A stretch of 64,000 bases of DNA from Corythucha ciliata. Lineage: Eukaryota > Arthropoda > Insecta > Hemiptera > Tingidae. The notes below the pieces were generated by a model. The model was not told the DNA's origin. It ran no database searches and saw nothing but the letters and a program-made list of their open reading frames with translations. Positions within the stretch are counted from its first letter, which is position 1. Every line of letters begins with the position of its first letter. The stretch spans positions 46,183,189 through 46,247,188 of the forward strand of contig CM075938.1 in NCBI GenBank assembly GCA_038030265.1. The letters run 5' to 3'. Below are positions 24,021 to 34,555 of the stretch, piece by piece. The position numbers and the translations under genes were made by a program.

Positions 24021-24545
24021 AAAACTGACATGAAATAGTATATTGTACACCTAGGCATGAAAGGCGTACTTTTCCGGGCAGAGAAAAAAAGTGGACAGCC
24101 GAGGCTGACCATTTTTCGAGGCCCAGAATACGCCTTTCTGCCGAGGCGTACACATGATTTTTTATCCTACGCATAAAGGAAAAAAATTAATAAATTAGTA
24201 GATGAGTTTAAAACTGGAAGGTGGAATAAAAAGAAAACGTTTGCCCATCTGTACTTGACAAAATACAAAATAAAAGTGCATCTAGACAAACGACAACGCC
24301 TCAGTGAGTGGTAACGTCGGTCGGTGTGGAGGAGTGAGGAGAGCGTGCGTTGCGTGGCAACGAGAAAACCCCCTGCAAGAATAAGAAACAAAATGCGATA
24401 GCTATTCGAAGCGCATCCTGGCGACAAATTTTGGCAACAATTTTCATGTCTAGACATGAAAATTTTATTTTCGTGACAGTTGCGAGACATGAAAGCAGGC
24501 GTTTTCACATCGAGTGGGATAAAAAAAACTTTTCATGTCAGTTTT
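24021..24545. mobile_element. Fold-back element with AAAACTGACATGAAA termini
   Basis: Perfect 15-base inverted ends at 24021-24035 and 24531-24545. A second inverted pair lies inside at about 24041-24155 (AAAGGCGTACT and its complement). Non-coding; no target duplication identified. Confidence 0.5.
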
Positions 24546-24597
24546 AAACCTTTACTGTACAGTTTTCAAAAACTGAAGCTATAAAGTACCAGGTTAT

Positions 24598-24990
24598 GAA
24601 AAATTCAACTTACTGGAGTTATTATGTTATCGTAATGGGCAACGTACGAAGCAGGTAGCGCGAAAAAGTCATTTATCGTGTAGTTTCACAGCCTTATATA
24701 TATGGTGTGGATTGACAGGTGCCCTGTTTATTGAAGGGAGAAACGAGAGAACGATTATGTTTATTTTCTTGCATATTTGTTTTCTCAATGATTTAAGAAA
24801 AATATGCAGGAGGTGAGGAGTCCAGTAAAAAATATTTTATATTCCATTATTGGTGACATATTAGCGTGTTTGTTCTTCCATTGAATGTTTTTTTGGCCAA
24901 AAAAATCATTTTTCGCGCTACCTTCTTCGTTAGTTGCCCATTTCAATAACATGATTACTCCAGTAAGTTGAGTTTCTCCCGAGGAATTCG
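24598..24990. repeat. Inverted repeat flanking duplicated gene B/C upstream block
   Basis: Arms of about 75 bases (24598-24672 and 24903-24985) are complementary with scattered mismatches, for example TCAACTTACTGGAGT and GGTAGCGCGAAAAA. The loop (about 24668-24900) is the block also present upstream of gene C at 58441-58680, where the arms are absent. The arms may be remains of an insertion. Confidence 0.45.
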
Positions 24991-25359
24991 TAAGGATTGC
25001 TTGAATTTACAGGTCAAAACAAGCAATTTCGAATAGAAAAATCACTCTTTTTTCTAAAAAAATGTCATTTCTGCCGAAAAATCGCTAATTAATTAAATAA
25101 ATATTCAGGAGTAATTTGGAAAAGGAAGGACACGTTGAAGAAGTTTTTCTGATTCATCGAAAGTCGATAGGCGGAAATTTAGTTTGGACAAGTGGTGATT
25201 GACTTTCATTGAAAAAATAAAATTTCCTGTTTCGCAGAACTTTTAGGAGCTGCCGCGGACACAGAATCTGTTATATTTTGACAAAAATAGATTGTCCTGA
25301 CAGGAAAGAGTGTGTTCTTTCCGAATCCATCGTAACAAGTTGTATAATGTCAGCTGGGA

Positions 25360-25556
25360 AGAGAGTTACTCGCATTTAGTCCAGGAAAATGATGATATCC
25401 TTAAAAGATGCTAGAAAAATCATATCTCGAAGGGTTTTGATTTTCGGGCCATGCGTTATGGGGTGTTTTCGATCGCAAATGAGGTCTAATTTAACCCATT
25501 TTTTTTCTGTACACTTATACCCTTCCACCCTGTATAAGTTTTCCTCATCTAGAGAA
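25360..25556 (-). repeat. Dispersed element end with ACAGGGTGGAA terminus
   Basis: Read on the minus strand, ATACAGGGTGGAAGGGTATAAGTGT leads into a segment with CCCGAAAATCAAAACCCT. The same ordered motifs occur on the plus strand at 47990-48130, and part near 23890-23975. The CAGGGTG terminus is common in arthropod Tc1/mariner-type repeats. The second boundary is unresolved. Confidence 0.4.
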
Positions 25557-25748
25557 AATCGCAAAAAGATGGTTGTCCTCTCCACTTTATTTTTACTCTT
25601 TTTCGCAAAGCGCTTTCAACACATTAGTGTCACCCTCAGTGCGCACCTGAACAGGGATTACAAGATATATCACTAGACGAACTTAAAATGCTAAAATCAC
25701 AGCTCTAAATGACTAGTCTTATAGGTATTGATAATTATATGTTTAAAG
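25557..25748 (-). pseudogene. Penelope-like element PLE-1, distal 3' part
   Basis: This is the reverse complement of 34370-34555 (PLE-2) with few differences. It is the downstream end of the minus-strand Penelope-like element, separated from the rest by the solo LTR at 25749-27333. It carries a hammerhead-like segment (about 25603-25641) in which the core CTGAGGA has become CTGAGGG. Confidence 0.65.
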
Positions 25749-27333
25749 TGAGATCGAGTAACCAAACGCCCCCCCCCCGCGATCTCGGTAAGTGTGAGAA
25801 ACACTTCGCTAAACCACATATCCACCCCCAGAGCCCAATGGGAAAGGGAACCACCCACAACACGCCGGCGCAGGGAAGGACCGCCCATGCCCTACTCAAG
25901 GGAAACCACGTAAGTGACAGTGGGTGGTGCCTCCCAACGGGCTATATAAGCCGTGCGGAGACCGAGAAATAGGGATTCCGACGGCTGCTAGCAAAGTGAG
26001 CAGAACCATCCCGATGAGGACCCACTACCCACTCCGGAAAGCCAACCCCGAAGACACCCAGGGACAACCCGGACCAGGATCAATCGAGACAGCGGAAAGC
26101 GAATACGGACGCTAACCGGAACCGAAGGAGAACACCGACAAGGGACCGAGACTGCCGGCCCCAGGACCACCCCGGACGAACTGGGGACAGCGCAAAGGGC
26201 GCTAACATCCCACCGGAAGAGCTCCCAGCGAAACCCCGTTATCCCCCGGTAGTTCTCCCCCTAGAGGGTGACCAACACCGGTCCTCCATCCCTGTGGTGG
26301 CGGGTTCTTCTCCCAGTTACTGGTCTACGAAGGCTCCACCTTCCTGCCCCCTACCTCCCAGGGTGAATCCTTACCAGAGGGCCTAGAGGGCTTAGCGCCT
26401 TAATTGGCTGCTCTTGAACTCCTGGTGAGCGACAGAACCACATCCCTGTCCTCACCCCTACAGCTGGAGCAAGCGCAGGAGCGCTAACCGAACTTCAACC
26501 CGGAGGACCCGCAGATAGCGTCGAGGGACGCTCATAGACGACCCCGAGGACCTGGAGCAAGCGCAAGGGCGCTAACCGACCGGCTACCTAGGAGATCTGG
26601 AGCGAGCGCAAGGGCGCTAACCAACTTTCGACCCAGAGGGCCTGTGGCAAGCGCAAGGACGCTAACCAACAACCAACCACCAGCCCCAAGGAACTGGGGC
26701 AAGCGCAAAGACGCTAACCAACTTTCGACGAACACCGACATAACCTCCATCTGGGGCAAGCGCAAGGGCGCTAATCGAACTTCAGCCCGGAGGACCCGCT
26801 AATAGCGTCTAGGGACGCTCATAGACGACCCCGAGGACCTGGAGCAAGCGCAAGGGCGCTAACCGACCGGCTACCTAGGAGATCTGGAGCGAGCGCAAGG
26901 GCGCTAACCAACTTTCGACCCAGAGGGCCTGTGGCGAGCGCAAGGACGCTAACCAACAACCAACCACCAGCCCCAAGGAACTGGGGCAAGCGCAAAGACG
27001 CTAACCAACTTTCGACCCAGAGGACCCCCAGGCTGCGTCAAGGGACGCTCACTGACGACCCAGAGGACCTGTGGCGAGCGCAAGGGCGATAACCCACCAC
27101 CGAAAGAGGCACGCCTACCGCTGAAGGAGCTCGCGTCCAGCAGAACGACCGACCTCCCCGGAGCGAACGCCTTCTTTCCAGAAAGACTGTTTATTTTCCA
27201 CATTGTACATATATTGTATATATCACGAAATATATTGGGGCCTGTTACCCAAAATGCAAGAACAGGTGGCGACCGTGACTTTTTCCTCAAGGCCCTCAAT
27301 CTTCGGACAGCCGCATTAAGCTACACGGCGTCA
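25749..27333 (+). mobile_element. Solo LTR, 1585 bp, AAAG target duplication
   Basis: The insert starts with TGAGATCG, ends with GGCGTCA (TG...CA) and is flanked by AAAG at 25745-25748 and 27334-27337. The inverted Penelope copy at about 34365 gives the uninterrupted site. A TATA box (CTATATAAG, 25942-25950) fits an LTR promoter. TGGCGACCGTGAC at about 27265 equals the complement of a tRNA-Arg 3' end, as used by 412/mdg1-type elements. Here it lies about 65 bases inside the right edge, so either it is a chance match or the edge includes a little internal sequence. No gag-pol is present. Confidence 0.65.
26440..27110. repeat. Minisatellite inside the solo LTR
   Basis: Units of about 55-60 bases each end in GCAAGCGCAAGGGCGCTAACC. 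Five of them form a higher-order unit of about 288 bases, present just over twice (the phrase GACGACCCCGAGGACCTGGA at 26534 and 26822). Confidence 0.75.
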
Positions 27334-27640
27334 AAAGTTTGGTAACTTACGTCTGCGGTAAACAAAATCAATTCAATATAATCATGTCCCCTTTGGGACA
27401 GTGGTCAAGCTCTACTAAACCTTTTTTATCTTGCAAGATTGCCTATAGGAAATGTTGTCGTTTTTTGTCTTGGTGGGAGTACAGGAAGGAGGGACAGAAA
27501 TGGACTGCTTATTGCTTCCCCGCGTTCATTGAGGCGGGCCCTTCCATTTTTTAACTCTTCATTAATAATGAGGCCTTCCATAGTTGCTAGTGGCTGTTTT
27601 CGACTTTCGACGATCAAGATTTCCGCCTCATGGTTGGCTT
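27334..27640 (-). pseudogene. PLE-1: GIY-YIG endonuclease C-terminal part
   Basis: The minus strand encodes ANHEAEILIVESRKQPLATM then EGLIINEELKNGR, the C-terminal half of the Penelope-type GIY-YIG endonuclease (the E of ATMEG is the metal-binding glutamate position). It matches 34068-34279 of PLE-2. Upstream coding continues at 32903 after the hAT insertion. Confidence 0.8.
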
Positions 27641-28374
27641 TAGAGGTGCGGTGTGATTTCACTGTCGGTGATTTTGTCACTGACTACTCCGTCACTGTTG
27701 GCTCCGGTGACGACCACATTGAAATCACCGTTCCGACCCTCTAACGGTGACATTCCTCTTCACTTATATCGCCTCTTCATTCGTCACTTCTATCGCTTCA
27801 CTGCGCCAGAGTCTCTTGAATTAAAATATTGGAGCCGTAGCCATCCTCGCAGGTCACCACATAGCACTTTACCAGTTCCTCTATCGCCCCAATGAACTCA
27901 GTAGCATTCTCCCCAAGTCTATCCCTCGTCTAATGACTTTTCTTGGACTTATCGTTAATATTTAACCTTTAGTGTAGGTAATATATTTTTATGCACTTCG
28001 TTTTCCAAGATCTGTGCTACGGTGATCTTGTATAATTTTACTTTATATATTTATTTATTTAATTTGGATATAACATTTTATCGCATGGTATAATATTGAA
28101 TAAGTACACAAATCCGGCTCGATAATAAGTCGAGACTTGTGGTATCGAGCCGAGCCGCCAACTACGCCTGAGTCCTTCTAACTAATAAGGAATTGAAAAC
28201 AGGTTAACAATAATAACAGTACTAACATTAATAAATATATGAAATAATAAATAGTGAAAGAATAAATAGAAATATCACTATCAAATATATATGATATAAC
28301 AAGGGAAAGAATTCGAAACAGAGCAATGAGCTTGAAAATCCTGATAAGCCATAAAAGGCGTAACCATAAAGAGT

Positions 28375-31355
28375 TCATACAGAAAGTAGTAGACGAGCAA
28401 TAAAATACTTAAATTTATTTAAAGAGGGGAAATTGTGAATGCTTATATTACAAAAGTAGAAAAAGCTAAGTGCCTTCATATAAGCAGTACGTTTAAAGAA
28501 TTCGGTATTAGCCCTAGGTAATCGCAGGTTGGACCTCGAAGCCGACCTTAGATGGGCCCTGCAGGGAACGTGCTCTAAATTAATACCTGTTTTATAGGCC
28601 ATGACACACGCCTGCAGAGTAAATAGTTTTTTTATATTCAATAAGCCCAGTTCTTTGTAAAGGGTTGATGTCGGATATCTCAGGGGCTTCCGGTGCAAAA
28701 CTTTGAGCAAGCCATTCAGGACTACCTGCAGAGGCTTAAAACAGGAACTACTCGCAGCACCCCAGGCTTCCAACCCATAACGCACAACAGACTGGGCCAA
28801 CCCAAAGTAAACGATCTTACGCAGCCTGTCATCAAGGATCTTACCTAAAATCTTAAACGGATGGAATAATTTACGCAGTCTCTTCGTCAACAAGGAAATG
28901 TGAGATTTGAATTTCATATTGTGATCGAAATGTACACCTAAATATTTGCACGAATGAAGAAAAGGCAGAGAACCACATCGACAGAGCGTACCCGACGCAC
29001 TCAAACAGCCATCACCATGAATAACAATCGGAGTGGTCAGGGCTGGAGCCTCAGGAGTTAACGAAAACCTAATGACCGACGTTTTCAAGACATTCAGACA
29101 CAATAAACTTTTACTGAACCACTGCTTTATCAATAGGAGATCAGCATTAATTCGAGGGACCAACTCACTGTAATCAGTGCCCGAGAATATCACCGCAGTA
29201 TCATCAGCGAATCCGAATACTCTGCCCTGAACGTCTATATTCATCAACTCATTTATATATAACAAAAATAGGACTGGCCCCAAAACTGTACCCTGGGGAA
29301 CTCCAGCACAAACCAGACGAACGTCACTCATAGACTCCCCCACCCTAACCTTCTGTGTCCGCCCAACTAAATAAGAGCTAAACAAATTTAGTGCGGTACC
29401 CCGAATCCCATATTTCCACAACCTTTCCAATAAAATACCATGATGCACAGAATCGAAGGCCTTCCATAAAAACCCTATGGCCTATCCATAAAAACTCCAA
29501 TAACTTTTTGACCTTCATCAATCTTAGATGAAATTTGCGAGCTGAGGGCGAATAGTGCATCTTGAGTGCCTCGTCCACTTTGAAAACCAAATTGATTATT
29601 GGAAATAATATTATTCTGGCTTAAAAAAGCCGTTAACCTGGACTTGATGCATTTCTCTAGAATCTTAGCTAATGAAAGAGAGAGAGCTATTGGCCGATAA
29701 TCACTCATAGACGACTTATCTCCTCCTTTAAACAAAGGAACAACGCAAGAACTCTTGAAACTAGACGGAAAGTGGCCATGACAGAAAACCAAATTGATTA
29801 TGTGGGACAGGGGCAGGCTGATATGATTCGCTGCTGAAATTAGGACTTCATTAGTAACAATACCAATATTATAAGTAGTATGTTTTTTCAGCTTCAGGAG
29901 ATAGTTTTCAATTTCGGAAGGCTCAACCGGGGCCATAAAAAGAGAGCTGCGGCATACAGGATCACTAATCAATTTACTCTTCAACACTTCGATTTCATCA
30001 GGGCTGGGTGATGTAATATCCTTTTGTATATCAAATCCAACTTTAACAAAATACTCATTAAATTTTTCTGCTACCAATTTACTATCCGAAATGAATTCAC
30101 TTTCCTCCTTCAACGTAATACAAGTCGAGTGAGATTCTTGCAAGGTGTTCGACACTGTCTTAATAATACGCCACATAGATTTCGAGCCACCACCAGCCTT
30201 TGCTATCAACTCAGAGTAGTGAATAAACTTGGCATTCTTTATGAGCAAATTCAAAAGGTTCCTGTACTTGATATAAAATTCCTTCAATTCAGTATTATAG
30301 GGCTGATTTTTTACTTTTAGCCGCAGTTTATCCCTTTTTCTAATAGACAAAATTACTCCATTGGTCATCCATGATTTCAGCTTAGCGAACCTTCCAATAG
30401 CTTTGTTTAATTTGAGAGACGAACTCGCCTGCACATGGCCGCTCAAAACTTCAAGAAATGCATCAACTGACTCATCCACATCATGACTTGCAAAAACCGC
30501 GTCCCAGTTTTCAATGCTGAGTCTTTCGCGAAGGGACTTGAAACATATAACTGCCTTACCAGGAAAATCCCTCCTCTTCCCACTATCACCCTCAGCTTCA
30601 GCAACACCAAACGAAAGAGAGGCCAGAGCCATACTGTGGTCAGATATCTCCCCATCATAAATCATCCCCAAACTATTCTCAACTAATGATCCGGTGACAT
30701 AGATGTGGTCAATACATGAATTGGAGCACCGAACCGACCTAGTGAAATTATTAATATAGGAGATGGCCCCAGACTTAGCTAAAATATCCTGGTAGCCCTC
30801 TGAACTAGAAGATATCGATGAAATGTCAATATTAATATCACCACAGACAACAGATTTGGATCCCAAGGGGTGTTCAGAATAATATTTGTCAAGAGAGGTC
30901 AAAAAGCCATGAACATCCCGAGCAGGGGATCTGTATATCGCCAAAATCGAAATTCTCGCGCCCCTGAACCTAAAAGACGCACGAATAGAATTACATTCAT
31001 TTATAACATCAGTTTCAGAACTCTCAATTATGAGATTCCGATTCAGATACAACGAAACCCCCTCAGATTTGTTAACACTAATTTTGCTCTTGAACTCAAA
31101 ATAACCCGGTATTGGAAAAGAGAAAAGATCATTATTCCAAGTTTCAGTTAGGATAATTGCATCGACAGGACATTTTAAGGAATAAAGAAATGAAACAAAC
31201 TTGTCAAAATTAGACTTAATGCTCCTAATATTTTGCACGAGAACAATTAGGCCATTTACTTTATTCAAACTAAATTCAATTTCATCAACAGATGTGCATT
31301 GTATAGTTTCACCCACCCCAACATTATCTAAGAAATCAAAATGCATAGCAACCAT
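28375..31355 (-). pseudogene. LINE ORF2: AP endonuclease and reverse transcriptase
   Basis: The ATG is at 31355. Endonuclease motifs in order: LVQNIRSIKSNFDK, ILTETW, IYRSP, GDINID, SCIDHIYV and SDHS near the end of the domain. RT follows with YRPIALS, NQFGFQSGRGTQDAL, GVPQGTVLGP and the catalytic FADD near 29215. One lesion, a duplicated segment of about 20 bases at 29462-29490 within the first-aspartate RT motif, shifts frame and divides it into 626 and 357 codons. The product would nick target DNA and copy the element RNA. Confidence 0.87.
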
Positions 31356-31499
31356 TAAATTCTAGTAACCGCCGCGGTGCTTGGCCGCGGTGTATTACAA
31401 TGGAGATAAGTACACATCACAAACCCTCTAAATCCTTTATAGATCTAATTAACACTCTTCGATCTCCTTCTTCTTTCCTCATGTAAATAGAGTGTTTAC

Positions 31500-32421
31500 G
31501 GCACCAAACAAATTTGTAATGCTTCTCAGTAGCTTTTTGACGAGCCAGGAAAAACAGATGTTTACAAGCTTTAGACATACTTTCATTTATATAAATATTC
31601 GACTCCGGCCAGGGGGGCTATTCTGTAACTCTTAACGCGTGCGTTAGCGAATTTTCTCAGCTGATAACTTGCAATTATTCACCTTGTTTATTTCGCTAAC
31701 GCACGCGTTAGGAGTTACAGAATAGGGGGGCAGGTGGGAATAGGGTCATTGGCCCGCAATTTCTTTTTTTTAGCCATCGTAACAAAATTTTCTCGCTCAG
31801 GTTCAGAGGACACTTCAACTAACATTCTTCTAGGACCTTTTTTACTTGTATCCCCCTTCCCTATTCTGAACGCCTTGACAACATTAACTTTAATTTCCAT
31901 TTTTTTCGCTACATCTTCTACAATCGCCGAACAATTTTCATTCCCAGATTCGGGGATACCATCAAATTCCATTGACTTCCTGAAGGAGTATTTCTCAAAA
32001 AACCCCACTCTCTCTTCAAGTTCCGAAACCTGTAGGCGCAACTGGGCATTTTCTTTTTCTACGTTGGCGACTGATGCTTTTACATCATTAACATCCTTCT
32101 CAAAACCATCAAAACGATCAGCGACGAAACTCACTGACTCCTTCAATTCCCTGACTGATTCATTAAGAGATTTCAAGCCACCAATCTCCTCCATCTCTTG
32201 CTTATAATGAACTGGACAATTGAATATATACCTTTGATCTCTTCTGAGATTGAGCCCCCCTTACAAGTTGAACATTTCCACTTATTCCGATAATCTTTAG
32301 ACATTTTCTTAAATCTAATTTCCGGGATTTCAACGCAAGTGCAATGAAAGCTACCCCCACATTCAGAACAACATATGCAGACGGAAGCATTTACAACTTC
32401 ATCACAAATTAGACACGACAT
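31500..32421 (-). pseudogene. LINE ORF1: PHD finger and coiled coil, split by a MITE
   Basis: The ATG at 32421 opens MSCLICDEVV with a Cys-rich PHD pattern (CLIC, CSECGGSFHC, CSTC). A one-base shift near 32215 moves to the frame EIGGLKSLNESVRELKESV, a heptad-like coiled coil, followed by MEFDGIPESG and VVKAFRIG. The MITE at 31619-31723 interrupts it. Beyond the MITE the same protein resumes with WPESNIYINESMSKACKHLF and a C-terminal KFVWCRKHSIYMRK to a stop near 31428-31432. Such ORF1 proteins bind the element RNA. Confidence 0.75.
31611..31731. mobile_element. Palindromic MITE in LINE ORF1, AGGGGGGC duplication
   Basis: A near-perfect palindrome: arms TATTCTGTAACTC followed by TAACGCGTGCGTTAGCGAA on both sides of a short loop. 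It is flanked by AGGGGGGC at 31611-31618 and 31724-31731 (the last base of the arm overlaps). ORF1 coding resumes on both sides, which proves insertion. The G run makes the exact duplication length uncertain (7 or 8). Confidence 0.7.
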
Positions 32422-32902
32422 GTTAAGAAAGAAAAAAACACAACCACTCAGGACAAAGGCTAAAAGCGAACTGACAGCTTTTAACTGACAGCGAACTGAC
32501 AGGTCTTTTAAAACACCTTCCTAGGTAAATTCGTGCATTGCAGTTTTTGAGCCATGACTCACCTTCATGTTTACATTTGAGGCTGTGGCTTTGACGTTCA
32601 TAGGAGTTTTCCACGGGTAACTTCTTGGAAAAATATTTTTTTTTTTATTTTCATGAACGATGCAAACAAAATTGATTTGCGAAATCGTGTCTCTCATTTG
32701 CCCTATTAATAGGCTTTGTTGGGTTTGGGAGTGAAATTCACACAGATATCGGCGAGTCTGGTGACATTAGGCGTTTGCTCAAACGAACTGCTACAGTATA
32801 GTCACTTAAGTGACAAAATCACTGGTTTTTGTCACAGTGACTGCACAGTCACCGGAGCTAGTTGTCACTGTGACCGACAAAAGCTGTCACGTCACACCTC
32901 TA

Positions 32903-33900
32903 GTTGGCTTGTTGTCCACAGGATTGTATGTGGGCATGGAACCTTGAGTCTGGGCGCCGCACATGCTCCTTAAATCTTTCCCGGAATTTGCGAATAGTGC
33001 GGCCCACGTAGGTCGCTTCTTCACATGACCCACATCTCAATCTATTCACTCCTCTCTGATCTATAGCGTCAGTCTTGTCTTTCCCCCGAGAGAGAGAGGA
33101 AGCCAGTGTGTTGCGAGAGCTGTGGGCCACCCTGTAGTTGCTGCGGTGTAGTACTCTTTCGACTTCCAACGACGGTTCACCTAGGTAAGGGAGCGAAATC
33201 CACGGCTTACTTTTAGGCTTCCCGGCGCTTGAACTAGGAATTACGGCCTTCACGACTTCCTGCCTCTTTTTCTTTTCTAGAAGTCGAAAGACTTGGCGCT
33301 CCTCGAACCCAGTATTCACCGCAATTCGCCTGATTTCTTGAAGTTCCGTCTCAAAGTCTCGTTGATCCATTGGTACCGATACGAGCCGATGAATCAAAGA
33401 CTGCAATGCCGCTAACTTGTGGCGAGGATGATGTTGTGAATCAACGGGGATCGTTACGTCACTGGCTGTGGGTTTGCGGTAAATCGCAAATGTTACCTTC
33501 TCTTCATCCCGCCGCACCGTCAGGTCTAGGCTAATTGATCCGGGAATCCACCTCTGTCTCTAAAGTGAATTTCAAATAATCCTCAGCTCCATTGAGGTAC
33601 GCCAAGAATGCCTCGAGATCTTTTGCTGTACCTTCCCATACGGCACACACGTCATCGACGTATCGTCTCCACGGAGCTTATGCTTTCTATGAACTCTTTG
33701 CTATTGGTTATACTATATTTCGGCTTGAACGCCGTCACATTTCTAACAACTTTATTTATATGCTTAGCAATTAGATAAAGGAAGCGATCGGCCGTATTGG
33801 TGGGAAACCTTCCTTAAAATTTTTATTCATTTTTGGAAGGGCATACAATATAGGAGCTCTCGGATTTGCGTTAATAAACCCTCTCTCGGGGGAAAGACAA
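32903..33900 (-). pseudogene. PLE-1: Penelope-type RT and N-terminal endonuclease
   Basis: Read right to left: APILYALPKMNKN then PIRPIAS (about 33860-33780), the RT motif YVDDVCAVWEG (about 33660-33625), FAIYRKPTASD, and after the RT a linker. Then LRCGSCEEATYVGRTIRKF followed by FKEHVRR, the GIY-YIG endonuclease start. Frame breaks occur near 33520 and 33700-33780. It stops at GQQAN at the hAT boundary and continues at 27640. Penelope elements are retrotransposons with a telomerase-like RT. Confidence 0.85.
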
Positions 33901-34555
33901 GACTGACGCTATAGATCAGAGCGGAGTGTATAGATTGAGATGTGGGTCATGTGAAGAAGCGACCTACGTGGGCCGCACTATTCGCAAATTCCGGGAAAGA
34001 TTTAAGGAGCATGTGCGGCGCCCAGACTCAAGGTTCCATGCCCACATACAATCCTGTGGACAACAAGCCAACCATGAAGCGGAAATCTTGATCGTCGAAA
34101 GTCGAAAACAGCCACTAGCAACTATGGAAGGCCTCTTTATTAATGAAGAGTTAAAAAATGGAAGGGCCTGCCTCAATGAACGCGGGGAAGCAATAAGCAG
34201 TCCATTTCTGCCCCTCCTTCCTGTACTCCCACTAAGACAAAAAACGACAACATTTCCTATAGGTAATCTTGCAAGATAAAAAAGGTTTAGTAGAGCTTGA
34301 CCACTGTCCCAAAGGGGACATGATTATATTGAATTAATTTTGTTTACCGCAGACGTAAGTTACCAAACTTTATACATATAATTATCAATACCTATAAGTC
34401 TAGTCATTAGAGCTGTGATTTTAGTATTTTAAGTTCGTCTAGTGATATATCTTGTAATCCCTGTTCAGGTGCGCACTGAGGATGACACTAATGTGTTGAA
34501 AGCGCTTTGCGAAAAAGAGTAAAAATAAAGTGGAGAGGACAACCATCTTTTTGCG
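33885..34555 (+). pseudogene. PLE-2: inverted Penelope fragment with intact endonuclease
   Basis: An uninterrupted frame (33926-34279; earlier bases are also in frame) encodes LRCGSCEEATYVGRTIRKF through HEAEILIVESRKQPLATMEG to FPIGNLAR, a full GIY-YIG domain. It is the same sequence as the two halves of PLE-1 but without the hAT insertion and without the solo LTR. It begins at a CTCTCTCGGG junction back to back with PLE-1 and is cut at 34555 by a LINE 3' end. RT is missing. Confidence 0.85.
34476..34513 (+). ncRNA. Hammerhead-ribozyme-like motif in PLE-2
   Basis: CTGAGGA (34476-34482, matching the core CUGANGA) is followed by a 4-bp stem ACAC/GTGT with loop TAAT, then GAAA (34498-34501). 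A short CGC/GCG stem closed by TTT follows. Hammerhead motifs are known from Penelope-like elements. One extra U after the core and no clear UH cleavage site mean activity is doubtful. Confidence 0.4.

Larger units (their letters stand above)
28047..32450 (-). mobile_element. CR1/Jockey-type LINE inserted in the hAT element
   Basis: Two-ORF non-LTR retrotransposon on the minus strand: ORF1 (PHD finger plus coiled coil) then ORF2 (endonuclease plus RT). The 3' end carries an A/T-rich (TAAA)-type tail near 28047-28060. The 5' end is not fixed exactly; ORF1 starts at 32421. It is nearly full length with few lesions. Confidence 0.8.
27641..32902. mobile_element. hAT transposon, GTTGGCTT target duplication, split by a LINE
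   Basis: Ends are TAGAGGTGCG at 27641 and CACACCTCTA ending at 32902, inverted with one mismatch. Identical 8-bp duplications GTTGGCTT lie at 27633-27640 and 32903-32910. Both flanks are halves of one Penelope-like element, and PLE-2 holds the empty site. The 8-bp duplication and (C/T)AGAGGTG end are hallmarks of hAT. Excluding the LINE, only about 0.85 kb of hAT sequence remains. Plus-strand sequence at 27830-27965 faintly recalls a hAT transposase C-terminus, but this is weak. Subterminal GTCACTGTGAC-type repeats are seen at 32800-32890. Confidence 0.85.

Noticed and set aside
27265..27278. TGGCGACCGTGAC as proof of a full LTR element
   Set aside because: It matches a tRNA-Arg primer site, but TG...CA ends with the AAAG duplication enclose it and no gag-pol is present, so only a solo LTR is claimed.
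31734..32207. 157-codon plus-strand frame
   Set aside because: Antisense shadow of LINE ORF1.
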